Shown here: piece after piece, positions 24,661 to 32,520 of the stretch
How the letters are laid out: every line of letters starts with the position of its first letter
Numbering within the stretch: position 1 is the stretch's first letter
DNA from: an uncultured Nitrosospira sp.
GTDB taxonomy: Bacteria > Nitrospirota > Nitrospiria > Nitrospirales > Nitrospiraceae
Direction of reading: 5' to 3'
Length of the DNA stretch: 39,421 bases
Assembly: GCA_900696515.1 (NCBI GenBank)
Contig: CAADGK010000028.1
Location: forward strand, 1-39,421
Translations under genes and position numbers: made by a program
Notes under the pieces: model-generated
Told to the model about the DNA's origin: nothing
The model's input: the letters and a program-made list of their open reading frames with translations, nothing else
The model's database searches: none

Positions 24661-24957
24661 TTACTGCACCACGACCTTGAGTCCACCGCCTGCAAGCTTC
24701 GCCGCGATATCATCCGCTTGTTCAGTTGATCCGGTAAAGACGATGGCCTGTCCTTCATGGTCGATGCGATAGGCGAGTTCAAACGCCTTTGCCGAGGTCA
24801 TACCGGGAATGAAGCGACAGAACAAGTCGATGACTTGCTTGTAGGTGTGGCAGTCACAATTGTGCACCACGACACGGGATTCCAATCCGTTTCCGGTGCC
24901 GGTGTGAATGTCTTCCCCGATATCGGGAATCGTGTCTGGTGTGGCTGGTATTGGCAT
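24661..24957 (-). CDS. clpS: ClpS-like Clp protease adaptor
   Basis: 98 residues. The core VVVHNCDCHTYKQVIDLFCR aligns with the ClpS strand-turn-helix LLNDDYTPMEFV, and AKAFELAYRIDHEGQAIV aligns with the conserved histidine-containing segment. In E. coli ClpS the NDD turn binds N-degron residues; here the middle Asp is Cys (NCD), so substrate choice may differ. The N-terminal 25 residues are a flexible P/T/G-rich extension. The partner would be ClpA or ClpC. No clear Shine-Dalgarno precedes the ATG. A small unknown gene lies 74 bases upstream on the same strand. Confidence 0.78.
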   Translation of the reverse strand: MPIPATPDTIPDIGEDIHTGTGNGLESRVVVHNCDCHTYKQVIDLFCRFIPGMTSAKAFELAYRIDHEGQAIVFTGSTEQADDIAAKLAGGGLKVVVQ

Positions 24958-25031
24958 GCAGGGGGAATTGTCGCACGGACGAGGACGCGCGCGTCTTTCT
25001 CAGTCGGTTGACCGGATTCCTTTCTCGATTC

Positions 25032-25244
25032 TCACACCTTGTCCATATCGATCACTTCCGTCGCGTCCCACAGGTTCCTCAACTCGGCATCGGCCAGTTC
25101 CTTTTCACGATCCTCCTCCGTTTCAATTCCGAAAGTCGGAAGGGGGTGGCCCGAAGTTGAGCCACCAGTCGTGGAGCCGGCTGTCGGGGCACTTGGTGCG
25201 TGGGAACGGCGTCGTTTTTTCGACGGATCCATGTTGACCGGCAT
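25032..25244 (-). CDS. Small hydrophilic protein of unknown function
   Basis: 70 residues. AAGGAG lies 5 bases before the ATG at 25244, much better than upstream starts in the same frame. The N-terminal half is basic then S/T/G/P-rich (MDPSKKRRRSHAPSAP); the C-terminal half is acidic and helical (ETEEDREKELADAELRNLWD). It is likely intrinsically disordered. I do not recognise a family. It lies between hemW and clpS on the same strand. Confidence 0.5.
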   Translation of the reverse strand: MPVNMDPSKKRRRSHAPSAPTAGSTTGGSTSGHPLPTFGIETEEDREKELADAELRNLWDATEVIDMDKV

Positions 25245-25397
25245 GGGGCTCCTTACGGGTTCTCTGTAGTCTTCTCCAAAGCCGGGCGACTTGTCAATTG
25301 CTATGGGGCTCCGGGTGAGCGGTGCCTGGGGAACTCCGGTTATCTGAGAGGTTTGATGCAAACAACGGTACCTTGAGATTAGCCAGCATTATGCGGG

Positions 25398-26525
25398 TTA
25401 GAAGAGGCGTTCGGCCACTGAATCTGCATACCGTCGCCCCAGTGGAGTGAGCCGGAGACGTTCGTGATCGGTACTCAAGAACCCGCTTGTGATCAGGTGT
25501 TCGATCTCGGAATCCCGTTCAGCCCCCGCAATTGTCTGCAGCGGTACCCCATGGAGAAGGCGTAAGCCGAACACCAAGGCGTCGCGGTCCCGCTCACCGC
25601 GTGAAAGTCTCGTGGAATCGGTTATAGGCAGGCGGTTTTCATTCAGGGCGGCTACATATTGATCAAGGTTTGCCATATTGCCGAACCTGGTTCCGTTCAC
25701 ATACGATTGGGCACTGGGTCCGAGGCCGAGGTATTCGCCGCCGGTCCAATACAGTAAATTATGACGACAGCGCCATGCCGGCTTGGCGTAGTTTGAGATC
25801 TCGTACCGGACAAACCCCGTCTGGGTGAGGAGCTGTTCCGTTACTGCGTCCATGTCCAGTTGAAGCCCGTCGTCGACAGGTGGGACTCGGCATTGCGCTA
25901 TGTCCTGAGCCAGTTGTGTCCCGTCCTCAATGGTCAAGGCATAACAGGAGACATGGGATGGGTCGAGGGGGAGGAGCATCTCAAGGGTACGTTGCCAATC
26001 CTGAAGCGATTGGCCGGGGAGTCCGTACATGAGATCCAGGTTGATGTTGAGAAAACCGGCCTCGCGTGCCGCCTGAACGGCGGCTGCCGTATCCTGGACA
26101 TGCCCATGCCGACCGATGGGGATAAAATCCTGTTCCCGCATCGACTCTGCGCCGAAGCTGATCCTGGTGAAGCCGGCCTGCGCCAAGGCTCTCAGACCCT
26201 CACGAGTGACGGAAGAGGGATGGGCTTCTACCGTGATCTCCACCGTTGGGCCGGTCGCCCAGGTTGTCTGTATCACCTTCAGCAGTGAAACCAGTTGGTC
26301 CGGTGGAAGGGCGGTCGGAGTTCCTCCGCCGAAATAGATACTCTGGAGCCTACGGCCATTGAGTGGATTGTGTTGGCCGTGCAGTCGAATTTCATGGGTG
26401 AGGGCTGAGGAGAATCGTGCGATGCGATCACTGTGAGCGATTTCCAGGTAGAAAGCACAGAAATGACAGCGGTGCTGACAGAAGGGGATATGAACGTAGA
26501 GACCGATGTCCGAGGCAGACGTCAT
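25398..26525 (-). CDS. hemW: HemW-type radical SAM heme chaperone (often labelled oxygen-independent coproporphyrinogen oxidase-like)
   Basis: 375 residues, normal for HemW. The radical SAM cluster motif is Cys16, Cys20 and Cys23 in HIPFCQHRCHFCAF, followed by YFGGGTPTALP and the SFGAESMRE and NLDLMYGLPGQ segments. The C-terminal HemW domain is present (LSRGERDRDALVFGLRL). True HemN carries an extra N-terminal segment that is missing here. The cytoplasmic role in the family is heme delivery to target proteins. Its ATG overlaps the stop of the preceding small gene by four bases (ATGA), so the two are coupled. Confidence 0.9.
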   Translation of the reverse strand: MTSASDIGLYVHIPFCQHRCHFCAFYLEIAHSDRIARFSSALTHEIRLHGQHNPLNGRRLQSIYFGGGTPTALPPDQLVSLLKVIQTTWATGPTVEITVEAHPSSVTREGLRALAQAGFTRISFGAESMREQDFIPIGRHGHVQDTAAAVQAAREAGFLNINLDLMYGLPGQSLQDWQRTLEMLLPLDPSHVSCYALTIEDGTQLAQDIAQCRVPPVDDGLQLDMDAVTEQLLTQTGFVRYEISNYAKPAWRCRHNLLYWTGGEYLGLGPSAQSYVNGTRFGNMANLDQYVAALNENRLPITDSTRLSRGERDRDALVFGLRLLHGVPLQTIAGAERDSEIEHLITSGFLSTDHERLRLTPLGRRYADSVAERLF

Positions 26526-26794
26526 CGTTCAAAATCAAGGGGCGCAGGTTTCGAGAAATCTTTGCTCACGACAATCTCGATCTCATCGGTGGGCGAGAGA
26601 CCCCGGTTCCGAATATGGGACGACCACCCTCTCTGTTGCCGGAGGCAGTCGAATACCGACTTGATCAAGTGGGGTTTTATCCGTGATTCCCACTCCCGGA
26701 TCCAGTTGGACTCGTCTTCTTCCCCGTCGTAGTCGTCCGGGAACGACGCCTCCAGCGTGACGCGAAGGCGAAAGGTTTTTTCTTCGTGATACAT
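26522..26794 (-). CDS. Small conserved-looking protein of unknown function, coupled to hemW
   Basis: 90 residues, from MYHEEKTFRLRVTLEASFPD. GAGAGGGG lies 4 bases before the ATG at 26794; the frame extends further upstream but without a ribosome site and into the promoter region of the divergent gene. It is acidic in the middle (DDYDGEEDES), with a C-terminal DEIEIVVSKDF. I do not recognise the family. The four-base overlap with hemW suggests one transcript. Confidence 0.65.
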   Translation of the reverse strand: MYHEEKTFRLRVTLEASFPDDYDGEEDESNWIREWESRIKPHLIKSVFDCLRQQRGWSSHIRNRGLSPTDEIEIVVSKDFSKPAPLDFER

Positions 26795-26863
26795 CCGGCC
26801 CCTCTCGTTGCGATTCTCCGGAGGTGATCTTATAATGCCTGCACAGTCAAGGAGATATCGACC

Positions 26864-27088
26864 ATGCCTATCTTCGAATATGTCTGCCGCGAATGCAATC
26901 ACCGATTTGAGTTGTTGATTCAGGGGTCGGCGGAAGCGGTCTGTCCACAATGCAAGGCGACGAAGCTTGAGAAACAGTTCTCGGCTTTCGGCGTGGGAGC
27001 CACGGCCAATTGGGCGTCCTCCGGAACTTCAGGCTCGTGCGGCAGTTGCGGTGACCCCCGTGGTCCGGGGGCCTGCTCGATGAACTAA
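26864..27088 (+). CDS. FmdB-type zinc ribbon protein
   Basis: 74 residues. The N-terminus MPIFEYVCRECNHRFELLIQ with Cys8/Cys11 and Cys27/Cys30 (CPQC) is the FmdB family zinc ribbon. The tail is G/S/C-rich (SCGSCGDPRGPGACSMN). A regulatory or nucleic-acid-binding role is assumed for the family but not proven. AAGGAG lies 9 bases before the ATG. It is divergent from the hemW unit. Confidence 0.88.
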   Translation: MPIFEYVCRECNHRFELLIQGSAEAVCPQCKATKLEKQFSAFGVGATANWASSGTSGSCGSCGDPRGPGACSMN

Positions 27089-27171
27089 CCGGACCACAGT
27101 ATCGATGAGGGCTTCCACTGCAGCCGATGACAGGCCGCTGCGATGATATTCGTTAGGCGTTTCCTTGGCAT

Positions 27172-27270
27172 GAGTTTCACGTTTCAGGTTTCGACTTTCA
27201 TGTTTTGAGGAAAACTTGAAACATGAAATTTGAAACCCGAAACTAGAACCCGTTGGCCTCGACGCTTCAC
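27172..27270 (+). repeat. Composite palindromic repeat, GTTTCA family (copy R2, truncated)
   Basis: Imperfect palindrome running from GAGTTTCACGTTTCAGGTTT to GAAACCCGAAAC, followed by GTTGGCCTCGACGCTTCAC. The CGGCAGGCTCACGG tail found in R1, R3 and R4 is missing. It occupies the gap between the FmdB-type gene and the next gene. Confidence 0.78.
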
Positions 27271-27328
27271 AAGCATTTGTGCCCTAAGCGGTTTCGTGAG
27301 AAACCAGTATGAAGAGTGTGGGTTCGTG

Positions 27329-27655
27329 ATGGGTATGCCGGACGGACAGACTGTGACCCGAGCAATCTCGACGATTTCTCAATCCGATCCGCTGATCAAG
27401 CTGCTTCAGCAGGTACGACTGGGGCGTATGCAGGCCACGGACGCGGGCTTGCGCGCCGTTACGGAATCATGGCTGGGTATCTATGAACAGACGCTGAGCC
27501 TGGATGGCTTCACACGATTCGACCTGCGCCGGCTCAATCCGGCTCCAAGGCTCTCGGTACTCACTCAGGCCGGGGTGCTGTCCGATGAACATCCGGGACT
27601 GATCTCGTTGAGAGCCTCCTATGAACGGGCGCTCAGCCGTGCTACCGGCGAGTAA
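27329..27655 (+). CDS. Small protein of unknown function
   Basis: 108 residues from the ATG at 27329. An open frame upstream runs into repeat R2 and would add repeat-derived residues, so I reject the longer form. The ribosome site is weak (GTGGG, 6 bases). The sequence is helical with LLQQVRLGRMQATDAGLRAV and an RFDLRRLNPAPRLSVL segment; there is no signal peptide or known motif. Its 3' end overlaps the next gene by 35 bases, which suggests coupled translation. Confidence 0.55.
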   Translation: MGMPDGQTVTRAISTISQSDPLIKLLQQVRLGRMQATDAGLRAVTESWLGIYEQTLSLDGFTRFDLRRLNPAPRLSVLTQAGVLSDEHPGLISLRASYERALSRATGE

Positions 27656-28334
27656 GCTGCTGCGGTGTCTCGCCGCGCTTCTCGTCGTCTGCACCGGGTT
27701 TCTGTTGCCGGTGACCGCACGATCGGAAGATGACCCGGCACCCCTTCCGCTGCGGACCATTCCGCTTACTGAGATCAACCAGCTTCTGCCTTCCGGGACG
27801 CATCTCCTCGCTAATCAAGGTGCGATCGAATCATTTCTGGTTGCGATGGAGGGGACTCCACCCGATTGGATAACGGTGTATGGGCAGGGTCATCATGATC
27901 CCGATCACGATGAGCGCCTGTTCAAGCTGAACCGCGAGCGTGACGCGGCGCGTGAAGGGAATCCGACATTGACGTGGCGCGTCGCGTTTGTGTGGACGGG
28001 GGAAATCGCGCACTTTGACGCCGATACCCGGTCCTATTCAGTCGCGGCAGGGCCGGAGTTGACTTCAACAAGCTGGGGTGTCGTCCGATTCAAACCTGAG
28101 GAGTTCCCCAGCAATCTGCGCGTGCGGCCGGACAAGCCCCTCGCTGATCGGATTGAGAGGAGTCTTCTACGCCATGAATCCGTTCAGGTGTCCATCGTCA
28201 TGGTCGGTATGCTCATCCCGACTGAGTCGGTGATCTACGATTTCTCTCATGACGAAGAAGGCGTTGGCCTTATCATGCCGGTGGTCAAGGTTGAACAGGT
28301 CGAGGTTGTTCTTGTGAGACCGGAGGTGTCTTGA
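27621..28334 (+). CDS. Secreted protein of unknown function
   Basis: 237 residues. A signal peptide (core LLRCLAALLVVCTGFLLPVT, cleavage near TARSE) is followed by a beta-rich domain containing GQGHHDPDHDERLFKLNRER, a His/Asp cluster at about residues 90-96 that could bind a metal. I do not know the family. It starts inside the 3' end of the preceding small gene and ends convergent with the FGE-fold gene at 28406. Confidence 0.65.
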   Translation: MNGRSAVLPASKLLRCLAALLVVCTGFLLPVTARSEDDPAPLPLRTIPLTEINQLLPSGTHLLANQGAIESFLVAMEGTPPDWITVYGQGHHDPDHDERLFKLNRERDAAREGNPTLTWRVAFVWTGEIAHFDADTRSYSVAAGPELTSTSWGVVRFKPEEFPSNLRVRPDKPLADRIERSLLRHESVQVSIVMVGMLIPTESVIYDFSHDEEGVGLIMPVVKVEQVEVVLVRPEVS

Positions 28335-28405
28335 GTTCATCGGGGCTGGAATTTCTCTTCTGATGATTCACGGAAGATCAGCAGGAGACCGGCGCGGGAG
28401 GGCTG

Positions 28406-29290
28406 TTAGAAGGCGTCTCTCGCACAACGAAAGCCGATCCCGGTAGCGCGGTCCGTGGGTCTGGCGTAGTCACGGTCGGCGACGCGAAGGTTTCGTGCGG
28501 GTTTGAGCCAGGATCCACCTCGCACGACCTTGAGAAGTTTCCCGTTCGGACCTTGAGGATCGGAGAGGGGGGCGTTGAGGTACGAATAGGGTTCATACCA
28601 ATCCTGCACCCATTCCGCGGCGTTTCCGGTCATATCGAGGAGGCCATAGGGACTGGCTCCTTGGGGGAATGTTCCGATCGGGAGTGTCAACACTTCGCCC
28701 TTGAGTCCCTGTTCCTGCGACATACGCGCACCGTCGCCGGCCATCCAGAAGGATTTCCATGCTGCTCCGTCTTTGAATTCGATCGTGTGTCCGGCCCAAT
28801 AACTCGCGCTGTTACTGGAAAAGTTGTCCCAGCCCATTCCCCAGGGATAGCGCCGGCCGTCTGTGCCGCGTGCGGCCTTCTCCCATTCCGCTTCGGTCGG
28901 GAGCCGTTTCTTCTGCCACTGGCAATAGGCGGCGGCATCGTACCAGCTGACGTTAACAACCGGATGCTGTTCGCTTCCCGGGAGCGGGGCCGTCTGGTTC
29001 CACAGATTAAATTGCGGGGTGAGATGGCTTGGCGGCGGATGTCCGGTGCCGTCGACAAAATGTCGATACTGGGCGTTGGTGACTTCATGGCGATCAATCG
29101 AAAAGGGTGCGAGATAGACCAGGCGTTGCGGATGCTCGTCGTCGTAACTCAGACCGTCCTCCGGGCTGCCCATGAGGAATTCTCCGGCTGGAATCACGAT
29201 CATGTCCGGGAGAGCCCCGGCCTGGGCGGTTGATTCGTGATTCATGAACGCGAGGAACAGCGCACAGCAGGCGAGCAGTCGGACCATCAT
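28406..29290 (-). CDS. Secreted FGE-fold (SUMF1/NirV-like) protein
   Basis: 294 residues with a signal peptide (MMVRLLACCALFLAF, cleavage near AQA). The domain is more canonical than the other copies: MIVIPAGEFLMGSPEDG, DRHEVTNAQYRHFVDGTGH, HPVVNVSWYDAAAYCQW, LPTEAEWEKAARG, PYGLLDMTGNAAEWVQDWY, VRGGSWLKPARNLR and IGFRCARDAF. No cysteine follows RGGSW, so it is probably not a formylglycine generator. Its ATG overlaps the stop of the heme-oxygenase-fold gene by four bases. It is only distantly related to the paralogs at 1050 and 14786. Confidence 0.87.
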   Translation of the reverse strand: MMVRLLACCALFLAFMNHESTAQAGALPDMIVIPAGEFLMGSPEDGLSYDDEHPQRLVYLAPFSIDRHEVTNAQYRHFVDGTGHPPPSHLTPQFNLWNQTAPLPGSEQHPVVNVSWYDAAAYCQWQKKRLPTEAEWEKAARGTDGRRYPWGMGWDNFSSNSASYWAGHTIEFKDGAAWKSFWMAGDGARMSQEQGLKGEVLTLPIGTFPQGASPYGLLDMTGNAAEWVQDWYEPYSYLNAPLSDPQGPNGKLLKVVRGGSWLKPARNLRVADRDYARPTDRATGIGFRCARDAF

Positions 29291-30036
29291 GAAGGCTTTG
29301 TGATCCCGCAGGATTTGGCGACCGCATCACGATAGGTCAGCCAGAGCGCGAGACTCTTGCGCAGGGAGACCAGCACCGATTGTCTGATCGCCGGTGGGGT
29401 GTGATTGACGACCATGTGATAGGCATCGTGACGATGTCCGGCTTCAACCAGCTGGTGCGCACGGATCAGATTCATCCGGCTTGGATGGATGCCATGATAG
29501 CGGACGAGGGGATGGACGTTGATGAGGGCCTCGATGTCCTTCGGCCGTTTCCTCTTTGATGGAGTCGTGAGTTCCGCGCGGTCCTTGACGCTGCCTTCGA
29601 CGAAGATTGTAAAGGTTGCAGCCCCCAGGACCCACTCACGGTGAGGGGACATGCGATCAAGCCACGCTCGGTAACGGCGGGCCTCGGGCAGGAGACGGAG
29701 CCGTTCAAAACTGTTGCGGCTGAATCGGAGTCCCTCCATCATCGACAAGAAGAGTTCGGGGTGAGATGTTCCCAACGAAAGCCCACCGGTTTCCTCCTCG
29801 TAGATATTTTCAGCCAGCATGTGCCGTGCCGAAGGGGGTGGATTTTTCCCGAGAATTCTGGCTAAGAAGACGGGGAAATCACGAACGTAGACGGCATATT
29901 CCTGTTGAAAGTGAATCTTCAGTTGGGCATGCGTGAGTCGGCCGGACGCAAAATGGTCCCAGGCCCAATGGTGCTTGTTGTCCATGAGTTGGAGCAGCGA
30001 TTCAAGGAACGCCGATTTCGTCATGTGAACCGACAT
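29287..30036 (-). CDS. Heme-oxygenase-fold iron-containing redox enzyme (CADD/PqqC-like)
   Basis: 249 residues, all-helical. HHWAWDHFASGRLTHAQL followed by FQQEYAVYVRDFPVFLARI is the usual start of this fold. ENIYEEETGGLSLGTSHPEL supplies an E...H pair, and the helices with FVEGS, RAHQLVEAGHRHDAYHMV supply further candidate Glu, His and Asp ligands for a di-metal centre. Relatives include CADD, which makes para-aminobenzoate, and PqqC; which activity applies here is not clear. AGAGG lies 9 bases before the ATG. It is directly coupled to the FGE-fold gene, an arrangement that suggests shared function. Confidence 0.72.
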   Translation of the reverse strand: MSVHMTKSAFLESLLQLMDNKHHWAWDHFASGRLTHAQLKIHFQQEYAVYVRDFPVFLARILGKNPPPSARHMLAENIYEEETGGLSLGTSHPELFLSMMEGLRFSRNSFERLRLLPEARRYRAWLDRMSPHREWVLGAATFTIFVEGSVKDRAELTTPSKRKRPKDIEALINVHPLVRYHGIHPSRMNLIRAHQLVEAGHRHDAYHMVVNHTPPAIRQSVLVSLRKSLALWLTYRDAVAKSCGITKPS

Positions 30037-30092
30037 GATGCCTTGCCTCTTTGAGGTGGTGTCGTTACAATTCGGAATCCAGAGGAAAGAAA

Positions 30093-30377
30093 ATGAAAGC
30101 CATTACCATTCAAAATCCTGACGAAATCCTGACGCTTCTGGCCGATGTGAGCCTTCGGGGGACAGGGTTTACGACCGAGTCCTTGCTCGATTATGCCTTG
30201 GAAGAAGGATTCACTGAACCCATCTTTCTCAATGCCAGCGGCGAAGATCCTACGGCATTTTTCAAGGGCGAGCCGAACGCGTGGGCCATCTACCAAGTCC
30301 GTGAGTGGAAACGCGTCCTCACGATCTCAGGCGGCCCGGGACAGGAGCGGCGTGCACGCATCACGGAAACGCCCTAA
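30093..30377 (+). CDS. Small protein of unknown function
   Basis: 94 residues from MKAITIQNPDEILTLLADVS; AGAGGAAAG lies close upstream, which decides this ATG over one 14 codons earlier. It is a small alpha/beta protein with TESLLDYALEEGF and WAIYQVREWKRVL. There is no signal peptide and no family I recognise. It is divergent from the heme-oxygenase-fold gene. Confidence 0.6.
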   Translation: MKAITIQNPDEILTLLADVSLRGTGFTTESLLDYALEEGFTEPIFLNASGEDPTAFFKGEPNAWAIYQVREWKRVLTISGGPGQERRARITETP

Positions 30378-30729
30378 CCCACATGCGTCATGAACGCGTC
30401 TACGACAACCGCCGATACGTCGCTGCGACACGATTCGTCGTTTGTGAAATGTGAAGCGTTGGAATTCACACACGAGATACGCTTCACATGCGACGCTTCG
30501 CGAGGCGCAGTGTCTCGTCGGTTTCATCCCTCGACCCCTCGACATCACTCCGGGTCGAGCCTGAGGGGGATCGAAGGCTCGACGGTACTCAGGACCCTGA
30601 GCTTGCCGAAGGGGCACGAACCGTCAGAAAGACTGTGGGCCAACGCCTGGTCCAAGTGTAAAGCGGGGATGAGGAAAGTGCAATCGATGGGCATGTTTCG
30701 GAGGTGAAGACTCGATCAAGGGAGCCATC
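30378..30729. other. 352-base gene-free region with degenerate repeat fragments
   Basis: Contains ACGCTTCACATGCGACGCTT-type fragments near 30480 and, at about 30527-30620, GTCGAGCCTGAGGGGGATCG followed by GAAGGCTCGACGGTACTCAG and GACCCTGAGCTTGCCGAAGG. These resemble the tail of the composite repeats at 22.7, 32.4 and 38.7 kb in reverse orientation but are more diverged. No gene is supported. Confidence 0.5.
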
Positions 30730-30960
30730 ATGCGGATGATCCATCTCATGAATGCGCAGGACGTTGGAGAGCTCGCCATGATCAAGAGCTTGCTGGACGG
30801 CAATCGCATCGCGTATGTCGTCCATGGCGAACATGTCAGCAGCCTGTATCCAGGAGTGTCGCTTGTCGGGAGCCGCGTCATGGTTGATGCCGCCGATCAT
30901 GCCCGTGCCGAGGTGCTTCTCGGGCGACTCCGGCTCTCCATCCGAGAAACATCACCTTGA
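30730..30960 (+). CDS. DUF2007-type small protein
   Basis: 76 residues. The pattern LMNAQDVGELAMIKSLLDGN, then IAYVVHGEHVSSLYPG and VMVDAADHARAEVLLGRL, fits the DUF2007 ferredoxin-like fold (putative signal-transducing family; function unproven). GGGAG precedes the ATG. It is cytoplasmic and stands alone in its direction. Confidence 0.75.
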   Translation: MRMIHLMNAQDVGELAMIKSLLDGNRIAYVVHGEHVSSLYPGVSLVGSRVMVDAADHARAEVLLGRLRLSIRETSP

Positions 30961-31041
30961 CCAGGGAATGAAGGAGCAAGTCTTTCCCGGGCGCGTTTCC
31001 TCGAGGATGGTTAAACGGCTGGGTATGTCGGATGTAGTCGC

Positions 31042-31086
31042 GTACTTCGAAACGAGCGACGCTTCACAAGATACGCTTCACGCGCT
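31042..31086. repeat. Fragment of the GCTTCAC repeat tail
   Basis: GACGCTTCACAAGATACGCT follows a TTCGAAAC stretch, as in the junction of the composite repeats. Only a short fragment is present, in the gap between convergent genes. Confidence 0.45.
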
Positions 31087-31088
31087 TG

Positions 31089-31529
31089 CTAGGGCTGGAT
31101 TTTCGGGTGCGGCTTGTCCGTGGGGAAGTTCTGAGCGTGTCGTTCGCGAGATCCTTCGTACCATCCTCCCTTCAGGATGCCCTCCTCGAAATAGAGATAG
31201 CGGTGACGGACGACCGAGGTGCTTTCCCAATCTTCGAAGATCCACTCCTCCTGCCGTATCCCGTCTTTGGTGAAGCTCGTATTGATCGTCTGGGGGCCGC
31301 CCCAGGCTTGTAACACCTGTTCCTTGCTCATTCCCACCAGCACGCGATGTTGCTCGATGTGCGTGCGAAAGTCTGGATCGCCGAGTTGCACGATCAGCGG
31401 CCAAACCACCGCCATCAAGGCAAAGAGGACAAGCCCCGTATAGATGATGATCCGCACAGGGCGACGGCGAATAAACGACGGTTCATTCATGTCGGAATCG
31501 AGGGACAGCGGTTGAGAGTCAGCAGCCAT
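31089..31529 (-). CDS. Single-pass membrane protein with a BamE/SmpA-like periplasmic domain
   Basis: 146 residues. An N-terminal cytoplasmic tail (to about residue 25) precedes a transmembrane helix (about 27-48, IIIYTGLVLFALMAVVWPLI). The periplasmic part has VLVGMSKEQVLQAWGGPQ and QEEWIFEDW, the SmpA/OmlA-like helix-strand pattern (GMxxxxVxxxxGxP). No lipobox is present, so it is anchored by the helix rather than lipid. A start at 31490 (MNEPSF) is also possible; neither has a good ribosome site. Confidence 0.65.
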   Translation of the reverse strand: MAADSQPLSLDSDMNEPSFIRRRPVRIIIYTGLVLFALMAVVWPLIVQLGDPDFRTHIEQHRVLVGMSKEQVLQAWGGPQTINTSFTKDGIRQEEWIFEDWESTSVVRHRYLYFEEGILKGGWYEGSRERHAQNFPTDKPHPKIQP

Positions 31530-31702
31530 GGTGTGATGGAAAAATGGAGATGCTAACAGTGCAATCTTGCCGGAGTCAAGGAAGTGTCGCTAATACCCTG
31601 TAAAATCAGATAGATGCAAAGATGGCTATACTTCAATGAGCAAGAACATTGGCGATGTCCTGAGATATTCCGAAGTGAGTCTATAACGAGGTAGGTCGAT
31701 AC

Positions 31703-32251
31703 ATGATGGTCAAGCGATACTGCCGGGCGTTGTTCATGTGCCTCTGTGTCCTGCTGGCGCAGGGGTATTCAGGCGAAGCCTGGGCGACAACGATCTACTC
31801 CTATATCGACGAACAGGGGAGTTTGGTCTATACGGATACATTGGAAACGATTCCCCAGAAGTATCGAGCGAAAGTGAAAACACATGAACAACCCGACGCG
31901 GTGACAAAGCCGCCGTCCACACTGCAGTCGGTACAAGAGAAAGTCAAAGCACAAGCCAAGAGTTTCGGCTGGGAGATGCCATCGGGGCATCTTGATCTGG
32001 CGGGGCTGGCACCGGAGCAGTCGAAGATCGTGACGCAAGCAGGCATTGCGGCGGTGCTGCTGCTGCTCATCATGTTCTTCAGCAAGAACAGCCCGATGGT
32101 GCGCTTGTTGGCCCTGGGCCTCTTGATCGTGTTGGGGATCGGGACACCCGTGCTCATGTACACCAGCGACGGCGGCCCGATGGATCGTATGAAAGAGAAA
32201 GCGGTCGCCGCAGGACAGACCCAGCAGAATCGACTTCAAGTCTCGCCGTAA
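31703..32251 (+). CDS. DUF4124-type membrane protein
   Basis: 182 residues. A signal peptide (cleavage near AWATT) is followed by IYSYIDEQGSLVYTDTLETI, the short DUF4124 beta motif seen in many envelope proteins. A linker then leads to two adjacent hydrophobic helices (about 115-132 and 138-154), with the C-terminus hydrophilic. GAGGTAGG precedes tandem ATGs at 31703/31706. Function unknown. It is convergent with the gene at 32521; repeat R3 fills the gap. Confidence 0.7.
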   Translation: MMVKRYCRALFMCLCVLLAQGYSGEAWATTIYSYIDEQGSLVYTDTLETIPQKYRAKVKTHEQPDAVTKPPSTLQSVQEKVKAQAKSFGWEMPSGHLDLAGLAPEQSKIVTQAGIAAVLLLLIMFFSKNSPMVRLLALGLLIVLGIGTPVLMYTSDGGPMDRMKEKAVAAGQTQQNRLQVSP

Positions 32252-32331
32252 CCTTCATTTGTACACGGGCACTTCTACGACAACCTCTGATTCTCAACTG
32301 CGACATTAACCGTCACTCGTTCCTTCATCCT

Positions 32332-32510
32332 GAGTTTCAGGTTTCAGGTTCAACGTTTCAAGTTATGCGGAAATCAAAAACCTGAAACTTGAAACATGAA
32401 ACTCAAAACAGTTGGCCACGACGCTTCACCGTTCGGCCGTTCGGCAGGCTCACGGTCCTGAGCAACGTCGATGGACAAGCTCACGGCCTTGAGTCCAGTC
32501 GAAGTGCGAG
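32332..32510 (+). repeat. Composite palindromic repeat, GTTTCA family (copy R3, complete)
   Basis: A palindrome of about 75 bp (GAGTTTCAGGTTTCAGGTT ... CTTGAAACATGAAACTC) is followed by CAGTTGGCCACGACGCTTCA and the tail CGTTCGGCAGGCTCACGGTC, then CTGAGCAACGTCGATGGA and AAGCTCACGGCCTTGAGTCC. It lies between two convergent genes and is the most complete copy. Confidence 0.85.
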
Positions 32511-32520
32511 ATACGCGTAG

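Noticed and set aside
27230-27328. Upstream start for the 108-residue protein
   Set aside because: The added residues come from repeat R2, which varies between copies and is not coding.
1050-29290. Calling the FGE-fold genes sulfatase-modifying formylglycine generators
   Set aside because: The catalytic cysteine pair is missing in all four, and no sulfatase gene is seen in the window.
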